64,000 nucleotides of DNA, from positions 44,477 through 108,476 of the forward strand of contig JAHDXO010000018.1 of the NCBI GenBank assembly GCA_023382975.1, given 5' to 3'. The stretch's first letter is position 1. The number at the start of each line of letters is the position of its first letter. Source of the DNA: Pirellulaceae bacterium. Lineage in GTDB: Bacteria > Planctomycetota > Planctomycetia > Pirellulales > Pirellulaceae. A program made the position numbers and the translations under genes. Under the pieces are notes generated by a model. The model was not told where the DNA came from and did no database searches. It worked only from the letters and a program-made list of their open reading frames with translations. This document shows, piece by piece, positions 8,390 to 17,167 of this stretch.

Positions 8390-8417
8390 ATTATAATTTG
8401 CTTGGCAAGGGATGCCA
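8390..8417 (-). promoter_or_regulatory. Candidate sigma-70-type promoter for the DUF1559 gene
   Basis: On the minus strand TGGCAT and a perfect TATAAT are 16 bases apart, in an AT-rich pocket about 50 bases before the start codon. The -35 is weak. TATAAT can be read on both strands here, so the divergent glycosidase gene may share it. Confidence 0.35.
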
Positions 8418-8540
8418 GGGGACGTCGTTCCCAGGCGACTAGATTGGCGGAAGGATCTGGACAATACTGTCTCAACGTTGGGCATTGGCGACTGGAAGGC
8501 AGCTTGATTCGGAAATTCCTTGCTTCGGATGAGTAAGACC

Positions 8541-11500
8541 ATGAGAACAGCACTTACGGTACTGGCGGGATTGATGTGGACGTTCGCCGGATTGGCTTCC
8601 GGAACGTACGCGGTCGATTTTGACGACAGCGATCGGGCCAGTGTCTTACCGGCGCCGCCAGAAGGTTCGCCGGGATTCCCCTCGCGCGATCCGGGCCTGG
8701 ACGCTTTGCCGGGGTTCCGCAGTCCGCCGCCGGGCTACGGCCAAGTGCCGTTCTGGTGGTGGACGGGCGATCCGCTGGACAAGCAGCGGCTGCTGTGGCA
8801 GATCGAGCAATTGCACGCCAAGGGCATCTCGGGGATGCAGGTGAACTATGCGCATGAAGATTCGCCCGGGTGGCCGACGTATGCGGCCGAGCCGGAGATC
8901 TTTACCGACGCCTGGTGGGACGTCTGGAAGTTTGTGGCCGACGAGTGCAGCAAGCGGAACATGGGGATCGGCCTGAGCGGTTATACGATCGATTGGCCGA
9001 ACGGCAAGAGCCTGATCAGCCGCACCATCTACAGCGATCCGGAAATCCAAGGCCGCGAGATCGTGGTCGCTCGCAAGCAGCGCGTCTCGGCGGGCCAGAC
9101 GCTGGCCGTCGACCTGCCGGCCGACACGGTGGCGGTGCGGGCCTATCCGCTGGGCGAACCAGGCATCGGCCCAGGCTCGATCGACCTGTCCGGTTCGATC
9201 GACGAGGAGCGTCTGAACTGGACCGCGGCTCCCGGGGAATGGGAGGTCTGGATCTTCACCGCCGCACGCAAGCCCGGCACGCTCAACCCGATCCACCCGC
9301 TGGCCGGTCGGCGAGTTGTCGAGAAATTCTTCCAGCCGTTTCAGGACCACGCGCCGGGACAGTCCGCTGCGGGACTGAACTACTTTTTCCACGACGAATT
9401 GCAGTTCGGTGTGGGCGATCGAATCTGGAGTGACGATTTGGCGGAAGAGTTCCAGCGGCGCAAGGGGTACGATTTGTGGGAGGCTCTGCCGGCCATGTTC
9501 CAGGACGTTGGTTCCAAGACGGTCAAGTACCGGCTGGACTTCATGGACGTCAAGATGCAACTGGCTCAGCAACGCTACTTCATTCCGATCTTCCAATGGC
9601 ATTGGAGCCGGGGGAAGATCTACGGCTGCGATCAAGGCAGTCGCGGCCGCAACCCGCTGGAATTCGGCGACTATTTCAGCGCTGTGCGTTGGTACACCGC
9701 GCCCGGCCACGACACGCCGGGCGGAAGAGCTGATCTGATCAAGGGCAAAGTCTCCAGTTCGATCGCCCATCTGTATCAGCGTCCGCGCGTGTGGCTCGAA
9801 GGGTATCACAGTCTGGGCTGGGGCGCGACGCCCGAGCGGTTGATGTTCGCCACCCGCGAAAACTATCTGTACGGCTGCAACCTGCTCAATCTTCACGGCT
9901 TGTACTACACCACGCACGGCAGCTTCTGGGAATGGGCGCCGCCTTGCTACCATTTCCGCATGCCGTACTGGGAGCACATGGATGTCTTTTTGAAATACTT
10001 CGACCGTCTGTCGTATCTGATGAGCCAGGGCGTGCATCAGTGTGACATTGCCGTGATGTATCCGGTCGCCCCTGGCCAGGCCGGACTGGGCGGTCGCGAG
10101 GCCACGGACGCGGCGTTCGCCGCCGGCACCGCGCTGATGAATCACGGCTACGACTTTATCTTCATGGATTTCGAATCGCTGGCGCGAGCCGAGATCCGCG
10201 ACGGCCGTCTGCACGTCGCGGACGCTTCGTACCGCGTGCTGGTCCTGCCGGCGATGCGCGCCGTGCGCTGGTCCACGCTCGAAAAGGCACGTCAGTTCTT
10301 CCGTGCAGGTGGAATCGTGATCGCCGTCGGGGCCTTGCCCGAGGCGAGCGATCGCGCCGGGGCCGAAGATCCGGAATTGGATGCCGCCGTGAAGGAGTTG
10401 TTCGGCGCGACGGCAACCGAGGTCCAAGCCGGTGCTCGGCCACCGGCTCAGGACAGCGACGGCGGCGGAACCGGCATCGCGGTGCTGACGGGCGAGCAGC
10501 TTCCGTTGCGCCGCTACGACGGCGGCTTTGCCGGCCGCTGGGCCTGGTCCAAAGAGCCCGTGCAGCGAGTCTATTTCAAGGGCGTGTGGCAGGCGCCGGC
10601 CGGCGTGAAATCAAACTGCCGGGCGCGGTTTTTCTGCGATAACGAAGGAGCTTTGTACGTCAACGGCTCGCAGATTTGCACCAGCGTGGACTATTCAAAC
10701 GGCTGGACCGGTGAGCTCTCGCTGTCCGGCGGCGACGTGATCACGGTCGACGCCCGAGACCATGACCCGCCGGGAAGACGCGGCACCGCCGGGATGTTTC
10801 TGGCGATCGTCCAGGACGGGAAGACTGTCTTCTCGACGAACGATCTGCGCTACACCGTCGCCCTACCCGCCGACGCGTCATGGCGAACCAACCGCGATAC
10901 CAGCGGCTTGGCCGTCCCCGACGCGACCAACGTCCACGAGTTGCACCGGGGCGGTACGACCGGCGATGTGTCGAACGTACTGGTCAACCGGATCCAGAGC
11001 CTGGTGTCGCGTGACGTTCAAGGGGAGCAGGCGCTCAAGGCAACGCATCGCAAAGTCGGGCCGCGCGACGTGTACATGGTGATGGGCGCGGCGAAGCATT
11101 CGACGGTCGAGTTCCGCGCACGGGGCCGCGCCGAGTTATGGGATCCGTGGACCGGCGAGGTTCGGCCGCTGCGCGTGCTAGGCGAGACGACGACCGGCAC
11201 CAAGGTCGAATTGCCTCTTGAGGACTACGAAGCTCAGATCGTCGTGTTCACGCCGGGCCAGCCACACGTCGATCCGCCGCCGAGTTCGGAGAGCCCGGTC
11301 CAACGGCTCGAATTGGGCGGCCAGTGGGAGTTCGAACTGCAACCGACGATGGACAATCGCTACGGAGATTTCCGGCTGCCGGTCACCGACAAGATGATCG
11401 GTCCCGAGGCACGCATCTTCCGCCATACCGTCGAGACCGGCGACGCAACCGCTTGGCACACACGCGACTTCGACGACCGTTCCTGGGAGCGAGTGACCTA

Positions 11501-12740
11501 CGACTTCGGCCCGCAGTTCTGGCTGCTCGGTCCGCTCCCGGCCGATGCGGAGAACGCGACGCTCGACGCCCGGTTGGCGAAGCTCGCCCGAGTCAATTCT
11601 GACGAACCGGTCGTCATCGACGGGCAGCCTTTTCGTTGGCGGCCGTACCGTTTCTCCTGGCGTCAGGGACTCGAAGGCGATCCCGGCCATCAGGGATATC
11701 ACGGCCTGAAGGAGAACGTCACCGATCATTTTCTGTGCCTGGGCCAACGTGCCAATGCGCTGAACGAAATCAAGTACGAAGCGGAGGCGGCGGGCAGCCG
11801 CTACTACCTGTGGACCAGCGCCACGGTCGATCGCCCGACGACGGCTCGCATCGTGGCCAGCACGCGACAGGAGGGCGTAACACCGCACGCCTCCGAGGTG
11901 CTCACCCCGGCGGCGGTATTCGTGAACGGCGAGTCTATCGAAAATCTGCAGCAGCCCGTGCCGCTACGTGCGGGCGCGAACCCGGTCCTCGTCCGTTACG
12001 ACCAAGCGGGCCGAGGCTATTTCGTATTCAAGCGTGACGTAGCGGCTTCGCCTCCGCCGCGGCGCACGCCGCTTGCGATGACGTGGTTCGACGATCCGTC
12101 GGTGATTCGCTGGGACATTCATGCGGGCGACAGGCCGGCCGAGTGGTTCCGCTTCACCTCGCCGCCGGGGTTGCGCGCGATGAACGTCACCGCGCGGGGA
12201 AGCGTCCAGGCGTGGGCGGACGGCCAGCCGATGCGGGATGCAGGGGGCGGCCGTTTGGAAGCCGTCGCACCGCTGCCCTGCGCGGCAAGTATTGCGCTGC
12301 GCGTCATGCCCGAGACCGGTTTCTGCGGCGCCGCAGTGTTCCCTGAGCCTGTGCGTTTGGAATGCGGCCCCGGACTGGCCGAGACAGGCGACTGGTCCAC
12401 CGCCGGCGCGCTGGAGTGTTACTCGGGCGGCGCGTGGTACCGCAAAACGGTGACGCTGACACCGGAACAGGCCCGCGGTGAGATCACGCTCGATCTGGGC
12501 AGCGTCGTGGCCACGGCCGAGGTTCGCGTCAATGGCCAGCGGGCCGGCATCCGCGTCGCGCCGCCCTGGACGGTGGATGTCACCGGACTGGTCCGAGCCG
12601 GCGAGAACCGGATCGAGGTGTTGGTCTACAACACGCTCGCCAACCACTACCTGACCGTCCCGACCCGCTACCGAGGCGACTTGACCTCCGGCCTCCTCGG
12701 CCCCGTGACGCTGATGGTATCGACCGACCACGATCGCTGA
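8541..12740 (+). CDS. Secreted giant glycosidase, GH106 (alpha-L-rhamnosidase)-like
   Basis: A 1399-residue secreted enzyme. A signal peptide (residues 1 to about 23, ending near GTYA) is followed by PPGYGQVPFWWWTGDPLDKQ and QIEQLHAKGISGMQVNYAHE, the entry to the catalytic barrel in GH106-like rhamnosidases. The middle contains a beta-galactosidase-trimerisation-like segment. The end, GSVVATAEVRVNGQRAG to LLGPVTLMV, is a GH2/GH106-type jelly-roll sugar-binding domain. It is predicted to remove alpha-L-rhamnose or a similar sugar from complex polysaccharide. The start at ATG 8541 gives the best signal sequence; in-frame ATG 8529 is possible. It is first in a co-directional run with the GH32-like and GH127 genes. 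The exact GH family needs a profile search. Confidence 0.75.
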   Translation: MRTALTVLAGLMWTFAGLASGTYAVDFDDSDRASVLPAPPEGSPGFPSRDPGLDALPGFRSPPPGYGQVPFWWWTGDPLDKQRLLWQIEQLHAKGISGMQVNYAHEDSPGWPTYAAEPEIFTDAWWDVWKFVADECSKRNMGIGLSGYTIDWPNGKSLISRTIYSDPEIQGREIVVARKQRVSAGQTLAVDLPADTVAVRAYPLGEPGIGPGSIDLSGSIDEERLNWTAAPGEWEVWIFTAARKPGTLNPIHPLAGRRVVEKFFQPFQDHAPGQSAAGLNYFFHDELQFGVGDRIWSDDLAEEFQRRKGYDLWEALPAMFQDVGSKTVKYRLDFMDVKMQLAQQRYFIPIFQWHWSRGKIYGCDQGSRGRNPLEFGDYFSAVRWYTAPGHDTPGGRADLIKGKVSSSIAHLYQRPRVWLEGYHSLGWGATPERLMFATRENYLYGCNLLNLHGLYYTTHGSFWEWAPPCYHFRMPYWEHMDVFLKYFDRLSYLMSQGVHQCDIAVMYPVAPGQAGLGGREATDAAFAAGTALMNHGYDFIFMDFESLARAEIRDGRLHVADASYRVLVLPAMRAVRWSTLEKARQFFRAGGIVIAVGALPEASDRAGAEDPELDAAVKELFGATATEVQAGARPPAQDSDGGGTGIAVLTGEQLPLRRYDGGFAGRWAWSKEPVQRVYFKGVWQAPAGVKSNCRARFFCDNEGALYVNGSQICTSVDYSNGWTGELSLSGGDVITVDARDHDPPGRRGTAGMFLAIVQDGKTVFSTNDLRYTVALPADASWRTNRDTSGLAVPDATNVHELHRGGTTGDVSNVLVNRIQSLVSRDVQGEQALKATHRKVGPRDVYMVMGAAKHSTVEFRARGRAELWDPWTGEVRPLRVLGETTTGTKVELPLEDYEAQIVVFTPGQPHVDPPPSSESPVQRLELGGQWEFELQPTMDNRYGDFRLPVTDKMIGPEARIFRHTVETGDATAWHTRDFDDRSWERVTYDFGPQFWLLGPLPADAENATLDARLAKLARVNSDEPVVIDGQPFRWRPYRFSWRQGLEGDPGHQGYHGLKENVTDHFLCLGQRANALNEIKYEAEAAGSRYYLWTSATVDRPTTARIVASTRQEGVTPHASEVLTPAAVFVNGESIENLQQPVPLRAGANPVLVRYDQAGRGYFVFKRDVAASPPPRRTPLAMTWFDDPSVIRWDIHAGDRPAEWFRFTSPPGLRAMNVTARGSVQAWADGQPMRDAGGGRLEAVAPLPCAASIALRVMPETGFCGAAVFPEPVRLECGPGLAETGDWSTAGALECYSGGAWYRKTVTLTPEQARGEITLDLGSVVATAEVRVNGQRAGIRVAPPWTVDVTGLVRAGENRIEVLVYNTLANHYLTVPTRYRGDLTSGLLGPVTLMVSTDHDR

Positions 12741-12799
12741 ACGGTCGGGTCGCTGCCTCGCCTCGAAGAAACTTCTGTAACATTTGGAGCACACCAACC

Positions 12800-14944
12800 A
12801 TGAGAACAACGCTCGTCTTCGTGATGATCATCGCCCTGCTGCCGGTCGTACCGCCGACGCTGCATGCGGCCGAAGCGTCCGGGGCTGCTGGCGGCGCCGA
12901 GGTCACGCAGAAGTCAGCCAGCGGTGACAAGTCGCTGGTCGCATGGGTCTCGCCGGCCAACCTGCATCAGCAGGGCGGAAGCGCGCTGACCATCCAGAGC
13001 GGCGACCGATTCGACGCGATTGTGTTCGGCGAACGGGCGCGCGGCAAGTGGATGGCCGGCAGCGATTTCTTCCGTCGCACACAGGGCGACCAGAGCGCCA
13101 ACGCCATCGAAACCGCCGAGCCCGGCACGCTGGTCCAGATAGCGATCGTGTACGAAGGCGACGATGTGCGAATCTACCGCAACGGCGAAGCGTACGCGGC
13201 GTACAAGACACAGAACGTGGATCTGCTGAATGTAGAGAACCACATCGTGGTGTTCGGATTGCGACACGTGGGGGCGGGGACAGGGACGCCGCTGGCCGGA
13301 TCCATCGAAGACGCTCGCATCTACCAACGGGCCTTGACGCCTGAAGAGATCCGGTTGCTGCGGCCCGACGAACCGTCGGAGATCAAGCCGTTGGCATGGT
13401 GGGACTTCGAAGGGGAGGCGGCGAAGGATCGGGCCGGCCGCTTTTCGCATCACGCGGCGGTCGGAGGAGCGAAGGTCGAAAACGGGCGGCTTCAGCTCGA
13501 CGGAACGGGGTGTTTGGTCGCGGCGGTGTCGGAGGCGGATGCGAAGCTGGCGACGCGCAGCGGGGCGGCTCGTGCGCCGGGGCCGCCGTATGTGCCCGAG
13601 ACGCCGGTGTGGCCGGACCCGCCGCCGCCAAACTGGCTGACGTTCCACCTGGCGCACCCCGGACCCGGCCCAGCGATGCCGGGCGATCCAAACTGCATCT
13701 TCGACTACCAGGGTCGGGTGCATTTGCACTACATCTACCGAAATCATACGGGCTTCGTGTTCGGCCATGTGTCCAGCGACGACATGGTACGGTGGAAGTG
13801 GCACGCGACGGTCCTGGCGCCGCCGACCACGGGTCACGGCATGTTCAGCGGCACCGGGTTCTACACGAAGGATGGCCGTCCCTCGATCATCTATCACGGC
13901 CAAGGCGCTGGGCGGAACGTGATTCAGCATCCGGCCGACGATTCGTTCGATTCGTGGACCGAGCCCATGCCTGTGGTGCCCAAGACCGCCGACGGCCAGA
14001 CGCCGAACATCCGCCATTGGGATCCGGACTGCTGGCTGATGAACGACACGTATTACGCCTACAGCGGCGGGCAGAACCCGCAGATGATGAAGTCGCCGGA
14101 TCTGAAGAACTGGACGTACCTGGGCGACTTGCTGCACCCGGAGTACCCTGCCGATCTGGGCATCCCAAAGGACGAAGACATCTCGTGCGGCAATATGTTT
14201 CAGATTGGCGGCAAGTGGATGCTGCTGTGCATCAGCCATTCCAAGGGCGCGCGTTATTACCTCGGCGACTTCCAGGACGAGAAGTATCTGCCGAAATTCC
14301 ACGCAATGATGAGCTTCGGGAGCAACCAGTTCTTCGCCCCCGAGTCGGTGCTGACACGGGATGGACGGCGAGTGATGTGGGCGTGGCTGCTGAACATGCC
14401 AATCGAGCCGACGGGAGTGCAGTCGCTGCCGCGCGAGCTGGAGTTGCCGGCCGACAGGGTGCTGCGAATCCGGCCGCTGCGCGAGTTGGCGAAGTTGCGT
14501 TACGACCCCAGAAGCCGCGAGGGTCTGACCGTGAAGGATGGGGCCACGATGGCGATCGGCGAGGCGTCGGGCGATGCGGTGGAGTTGGAAGTGACGTTCG
14601 CCGCGCCGCTGCCGAGCGAGGTCGGCATCACGCTGCTGGGCGACGAGGCGGGTGAAGGAGGGATGAGCATCGTCGCCGGCGCCGGCCGCAAGTCGCTGCG
14701 TGTGGGCACAACGGAACCGCCCTTTGAACTGAGTGACGGCGAAGACTTGACGTTGCGCGTGTTCGTCGACAAGAACCTGGTCGAAGTGTTCGCCAACGAT
14801 CGGCAGGCGGCCGTGTTTGCCGTCAAGTCGGCACGAACCGAGCCGAATGTGTCCCTGTACGCCAAGGGCGGCGACGCCATGGTGCGATCGGTCAAGGCAT
14901 GGCGGATGCGGTCGATCTACGCCGCCGACCCGGCGACGAAATGA
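12800..14944 (+). CDS. Secreted GH32-like glycosidase with N-terminal LamG domain
   Basis: A 714-residue protein: signal peptide (1-24), a concanavalin/LamG-like domain at about 45-200 ending LAGSIEDARIYQRALTPEEI, then a five-bladed GH32-type propeller from about 275 and a C-terminal beta-sandwich with DLTLRVFVDKNLVEVFAND. GH32 enzymes hydrolyse beta-fructosides such as levan or sucrose. The nucleophile motif (W-N-D-P-N-G in classic members) appears as MPGDPNCIFDYQG, and the R-D-P block as RHWDPDCW. The acid/base E-C-P block appears as DISCGNMF, so Ser occupies the place of the usual Glu. It lies 59 bases after the GH106-like gene and 92 before the GH127 gene. Activity on fructans is therefore uncertain; a clan-J relative with another substrate is possible. 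Confidence 0.75.
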   Translation: MRTTLVFVMIIALLPVVPPTLHAAEASGAAGGAEVTQKSASGDKSLVAWVSPANLHQQGGSALTIQSGDRFDAIVFGERARGKWMAGSDFFRRTQGDQSANAIETAEPGTLVQIAIVYEGDDVRIYRNGEAYAAYKTQNVDLLNVENHIVVFGLRHVGAGTGTPLAGSIEDARIYQRALTPEEIRLLRPDEPSEIKPLAWWDFEGEAAKDRAGRFSHHAAVGGAKVENGRLQLDGTGCLVAAVSEADAKLATRSGAARAPGPPYVPETPVWPDPPPPNWLTFHLAHPGPGPAMPGDPNCIFDYQGRVHLHYIYRNHTGFVFGHVSSDDMVRWKWHATVLAPPTTGHGMFSGTGFYTKDGRPSIIYHGQGAGRNVIQHPADDSFDSWTEPMPVVPKTADGQTPNIRHWDPDCWLMNDTYYAYSGGQNPQMMKSPDLKNWTYLGDLLHPEYPADLGIPKDEDISCGNMFQIGGKWMLLCISHSKGARYYLGDFQDEKYLPKFHAMMSFGSNQFFAPESVLTRDGRRVMWAWLLNMPIEPTGVQSLPRELELPADRVLRIRPLRELAKLRYDPRSREGLTVKDGATMAIGEASGDAVELEVTFAAPLPSEVGITLLGDEAGEGGMSIVAGAGRKSLRVGTTEPPFELSDGEDLTLRVFVDKNLVEVFANDRQAAVFAVKSARTEPNVSLYAKGGDAMVRSVKAWRMRSIYAADPATK

Positions 14945-15007
14945 CCGGCCCGACTGGGGCAGAAAGGGAAGCAGCGCCCGGTAGCGTGAACTCGCGAATC
15001 GAACCCT
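14920..15007 (+). repeat. 88-bp duplicated segment, copy A (3' end of GH32-like gene and spacer)
   Basis: This covers the last codons of the GH32-like gene and most of the spacer to the GH127 gene. It matches 18624-18711 without gaps at about 79 of 88 positions, in the same orientation and 3704 bases apart. The first 55 bases differ at a single base. Copy A is the functional context because it includes the real stop codon. Confidence 0.85.
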
Positions 15008-15036
15008 CACAACCTCAGTTGAACCAGGAGAATCCT

Positions 15037-16866
15037 ATGGAAGCAACGCACCCCATGAAACTGCACCTGCTTGCTCCCGTCGCACTTCTGCTGCTGGCCC
15101 TGCTGCAACCTGCCTTGGGGGCCGATATGTTGGTTCCGCTCGATCTGCGCGAGGTCAGAGTCGGGGGCGAGATCGGACGGCGCGTTGACATCACGATTAA
15201 GAACAACCTGTTGGTGCTCGATGCGGATGGCGATTTCCTGCGTCCGTTTCTCGAAGAACCGCGCTGCGGCTCGTTCGTCGGGCTGGGCATGTTGCTCGAT
15301 GCGACGGTCAAGTTCGCCGCCTACAGCAACGATCCGCAGGTCCATGCGCTGCGGAAGCACTTGGTCGCGGAGATCCTGCGAGCGCAGGAAGCCGACGGAT
15401 ATATCGGGACATTCCCACGGCCGACTCGCATCCTCACGCTCTGGGATGTGCATGAAATGAGCTACGTGATCTGGGGTCTGCTCGAAGACCACCGCTATTT
15501 CGGCGAAGCGGAATCGCTCGCCGCGTCACGCAAGGCGGCAGATTACTTGGTCAAGAACTGGTCGCTGCTGCCTCCCGACTGGGGAGTCGGCGCCGACGTG
15601 GCGCCGCATGTGGCGTTCACCGGACTCGAACGCATGATGCTCGCGCTGCACCGGACCTCGGGCGATCCGGCGTACCTCCAATTCTGCACCCAGACGCGGG
15701 CGTTGCCCCAGTGGGATTTGGAGATTGTGATCGGCCGCAGGCCGGGCATCGAAGGGCACATCTACGCCTACATGGCCCGCTGCCTTGCACAGCTTGAACT
15801 GCACCGGATGCAACCGACCCCGAAGTTGCTCGGTCCGACGCAACGGGCGCTGGAGTTCATGACCGAGCGTGATGGCATGCTGGTGACCGGCAGTTCGGGC
15901 CAGTGCGAAATCTGGACGGCCGACCAGGACGCGCGTGGCGACGTGGGCGAAGCGTGTGCGCTGGCCTACCAGATTCGGGTCTATGACAGCTTGCTCCGCA
16001 TGAACGGCGACCCGCGCATGGGCGATTTGATGGAACGTACGATCTTCAATGCGCTCTTCGCATCGCAATCGCCCGACGGTCGCCGGTTGCGCTACTTCGC
16101 GCCGCTGGAGGGCGACCGCGTCTATTGGAAGACCGACACCTATTGCTGCCCGTGCAACTTCCGGCGCATCATTGCCGAACTTCCCGGGCAGGTGTTCTAC
16201 CGCGGCCAGGATGGCATCGCGGTGAACCTGTACGCGCCGGCGCAGGCCAAGCTGAAACTCGCCAGCGGCCTGCCGGTGGTCATTCGACAAGAGACCAACT
16301 ATCCCAACTCGGGCCGCGTTCGCATCGGCGTCGATCCCGAGCATCCGGAGGAGTTTTCGTTGCGGCTGCGCATTCCCGCGTGGACGGAAGACGCCCGCGT
16401 GACGATCAATGACGAGCCTTCCACAGGCAAGCTCAAACCCGGAACGTTTCTCGAACTGCGCCGCCTATGGAAACGCGGCGATCAGGTTCAATTGGACATG
16501 CCCATGCCGTGGCGGTTGGTACAAGGACGCCAACGCCAGGCCGGCCGCGTCGCCGTCATGCGCGGGCCCCAAGTCTTCTGCCTCAACCCCGCGCAAAATC
16601 CGGACCTCGCAGAACTCGACGGCGCCGAGTTGGGCTACATCGCGCTGAACCCCGCGTCATTGTGCGAGCCGATACCGAACGCCGCCGTTCGTCCCGACGG
16701 GATTGGTTGTCATGTGCAGGCGTGGAAGCCGGGCTTCAGTCTGTCGAGAAAGGCCGACTATGAACTTACGCTGACCGAGTTTCCTGACCCGGATGGCAAG
16801 GCCACGTATTTCCGTCTGCGCGACTTAAGTGACGCCGTCGACGACGAACTTCTAACGCCGCCGTGA
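15037..16866 (+). CDS. Secreted GH127 (DUF1680) beta-L-arabinofuranosidase-like enzyme
   Basis: A 609-residue protein with a signal peptide (MKLHLLAPVALLLLALLQPALGA at residues 7-29) and the GH127 all-alpha barrel. GH127 enzymes remove beta-L-arabinofuranose using a Zn-bound cysteine nucleophile. The Zn ligands of the family can be placed: Glu305 and Cys307 in GEACALAY, and Cys370-Cys371 in YCCPCN. The end is the usual beta-sandwich with a RVAVMRGPQVFCL block. The start at ATG 15037 follows AGGAG at a good distance; the longer frame overlaps the GH32-like gene and lacks a ribosome site. Third gene of the glycosidase run, which together suggests attack on a rhamnose/arabinose-rich polysaccharide such as pectin side chains. 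Substrate is inferred. Confidence 0.85.
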   Translation: MEATHPMKLHLLAPVALLLLALLQPALGADMLVPLDLREVRVGGEIGRRVDITIKNNLLVLDADGDFLRPFLEEPRCGSFVGLGMLLDATVKFAAYSNDPQVHALRKHLVAEILRAQEADGYIGTFPRPTRILTLWDVHEMSYVIWGLLEDHRYFGEAESLAASRKAADYLVKNWSLLPPDWGVGADVAPHVAFTGLERMMLALHRTSGDPAYLQFCTQTRALPQWDLEIVIGRRPGIEGHIYAYMARCLAQLELHRMQPTPKLLGPTQRALEFMTERDGMLVTGSSGQCEIWTADQDARGDVGEACALAYQIRVYDSLLRMNGDPRMGDLMERTIFNALFASQSPDGRRLRYFAPLEGDRVYWKTDTYCCPCNFRRIIAELPGQVFYRGQDGIAVNLYAPAQAKLKLASGLPVVIRQETNYPNSGRVRIGVDPEHPEEFSLRLRIPAWTEDARVTINDEPSTGKLKPGTFLELRRLWKRGDQVQLDMPMPWRLVQGRQRQAGRVAVMRGPQVFCLNPAQNPDLAELDGAELGYIALNPASLCEPIPNAAVRPDGIGCHVQAWKPGFSLSRKADYELTLTEFPDPDGKATYFRLRDLSDAVDDELLTPP

Positions 16867-16891
16867 TCCGCAGCCCCCCGGAGGAGATTCC

Positions 16892-17167
16892 ATGAATCCA
16901 TTTCTGTCCTGCCTGTTGTCCTGCGTCGTTTCGCTTGGTTCAACTCATCCAACCATTTGGATATCGTCCGACGCTTTCGGCCGGGCATTGAACGAGCGTT
17001 CGGTTGCGGGCAGAGCCCGCGTGAAATTAGAATGCGATTGTCCATCGATCCCACACCTGTCTGCTGTATTCGGGGCGGGAATTGGCCTGATGAAAAAGGG
17101 GACCGACCTGCCGCACGACGCGCAGCGGCTGAAACATAGCAAGGTAATTCGAGGAAACGCAGCATGA
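16892..17167 (+). pseudogene. Orphan signal-peptide frame after GH127, possible gene remnant
   Basis: ATG 16892 follows a very strong ribosome site (GGAGGAGATTCC). The frame starts MNPFLSCLLSCVVSLGS, a short lipoprotein- or signal-like N-terminus, but the remaining 70 residues look random. This could be the left end of a fourth glycosidase-cluster gene whose body was lost. It could also be chance coding in a 297-base spacer. Confidence 0.25.
17004..17033 (+). promoter_or_regulatory. Candidate promoter for the AAA+ gene
   Basis: TTGCGG and TAGAAT are separated by 18 bases, ending about 130 bases before the AAA+ start codon. The elements are a fair fit to a housekeeping promoter. Confidence 0.35.

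Noticed and set aside
12914..15010. A 698-codon open frame on the minus strand across the GH32-like gene
   Set aside because: It is an antisense frame kept open by high GC; no motif, signal or ribosome site, while the plus-strand frame has clear domains.
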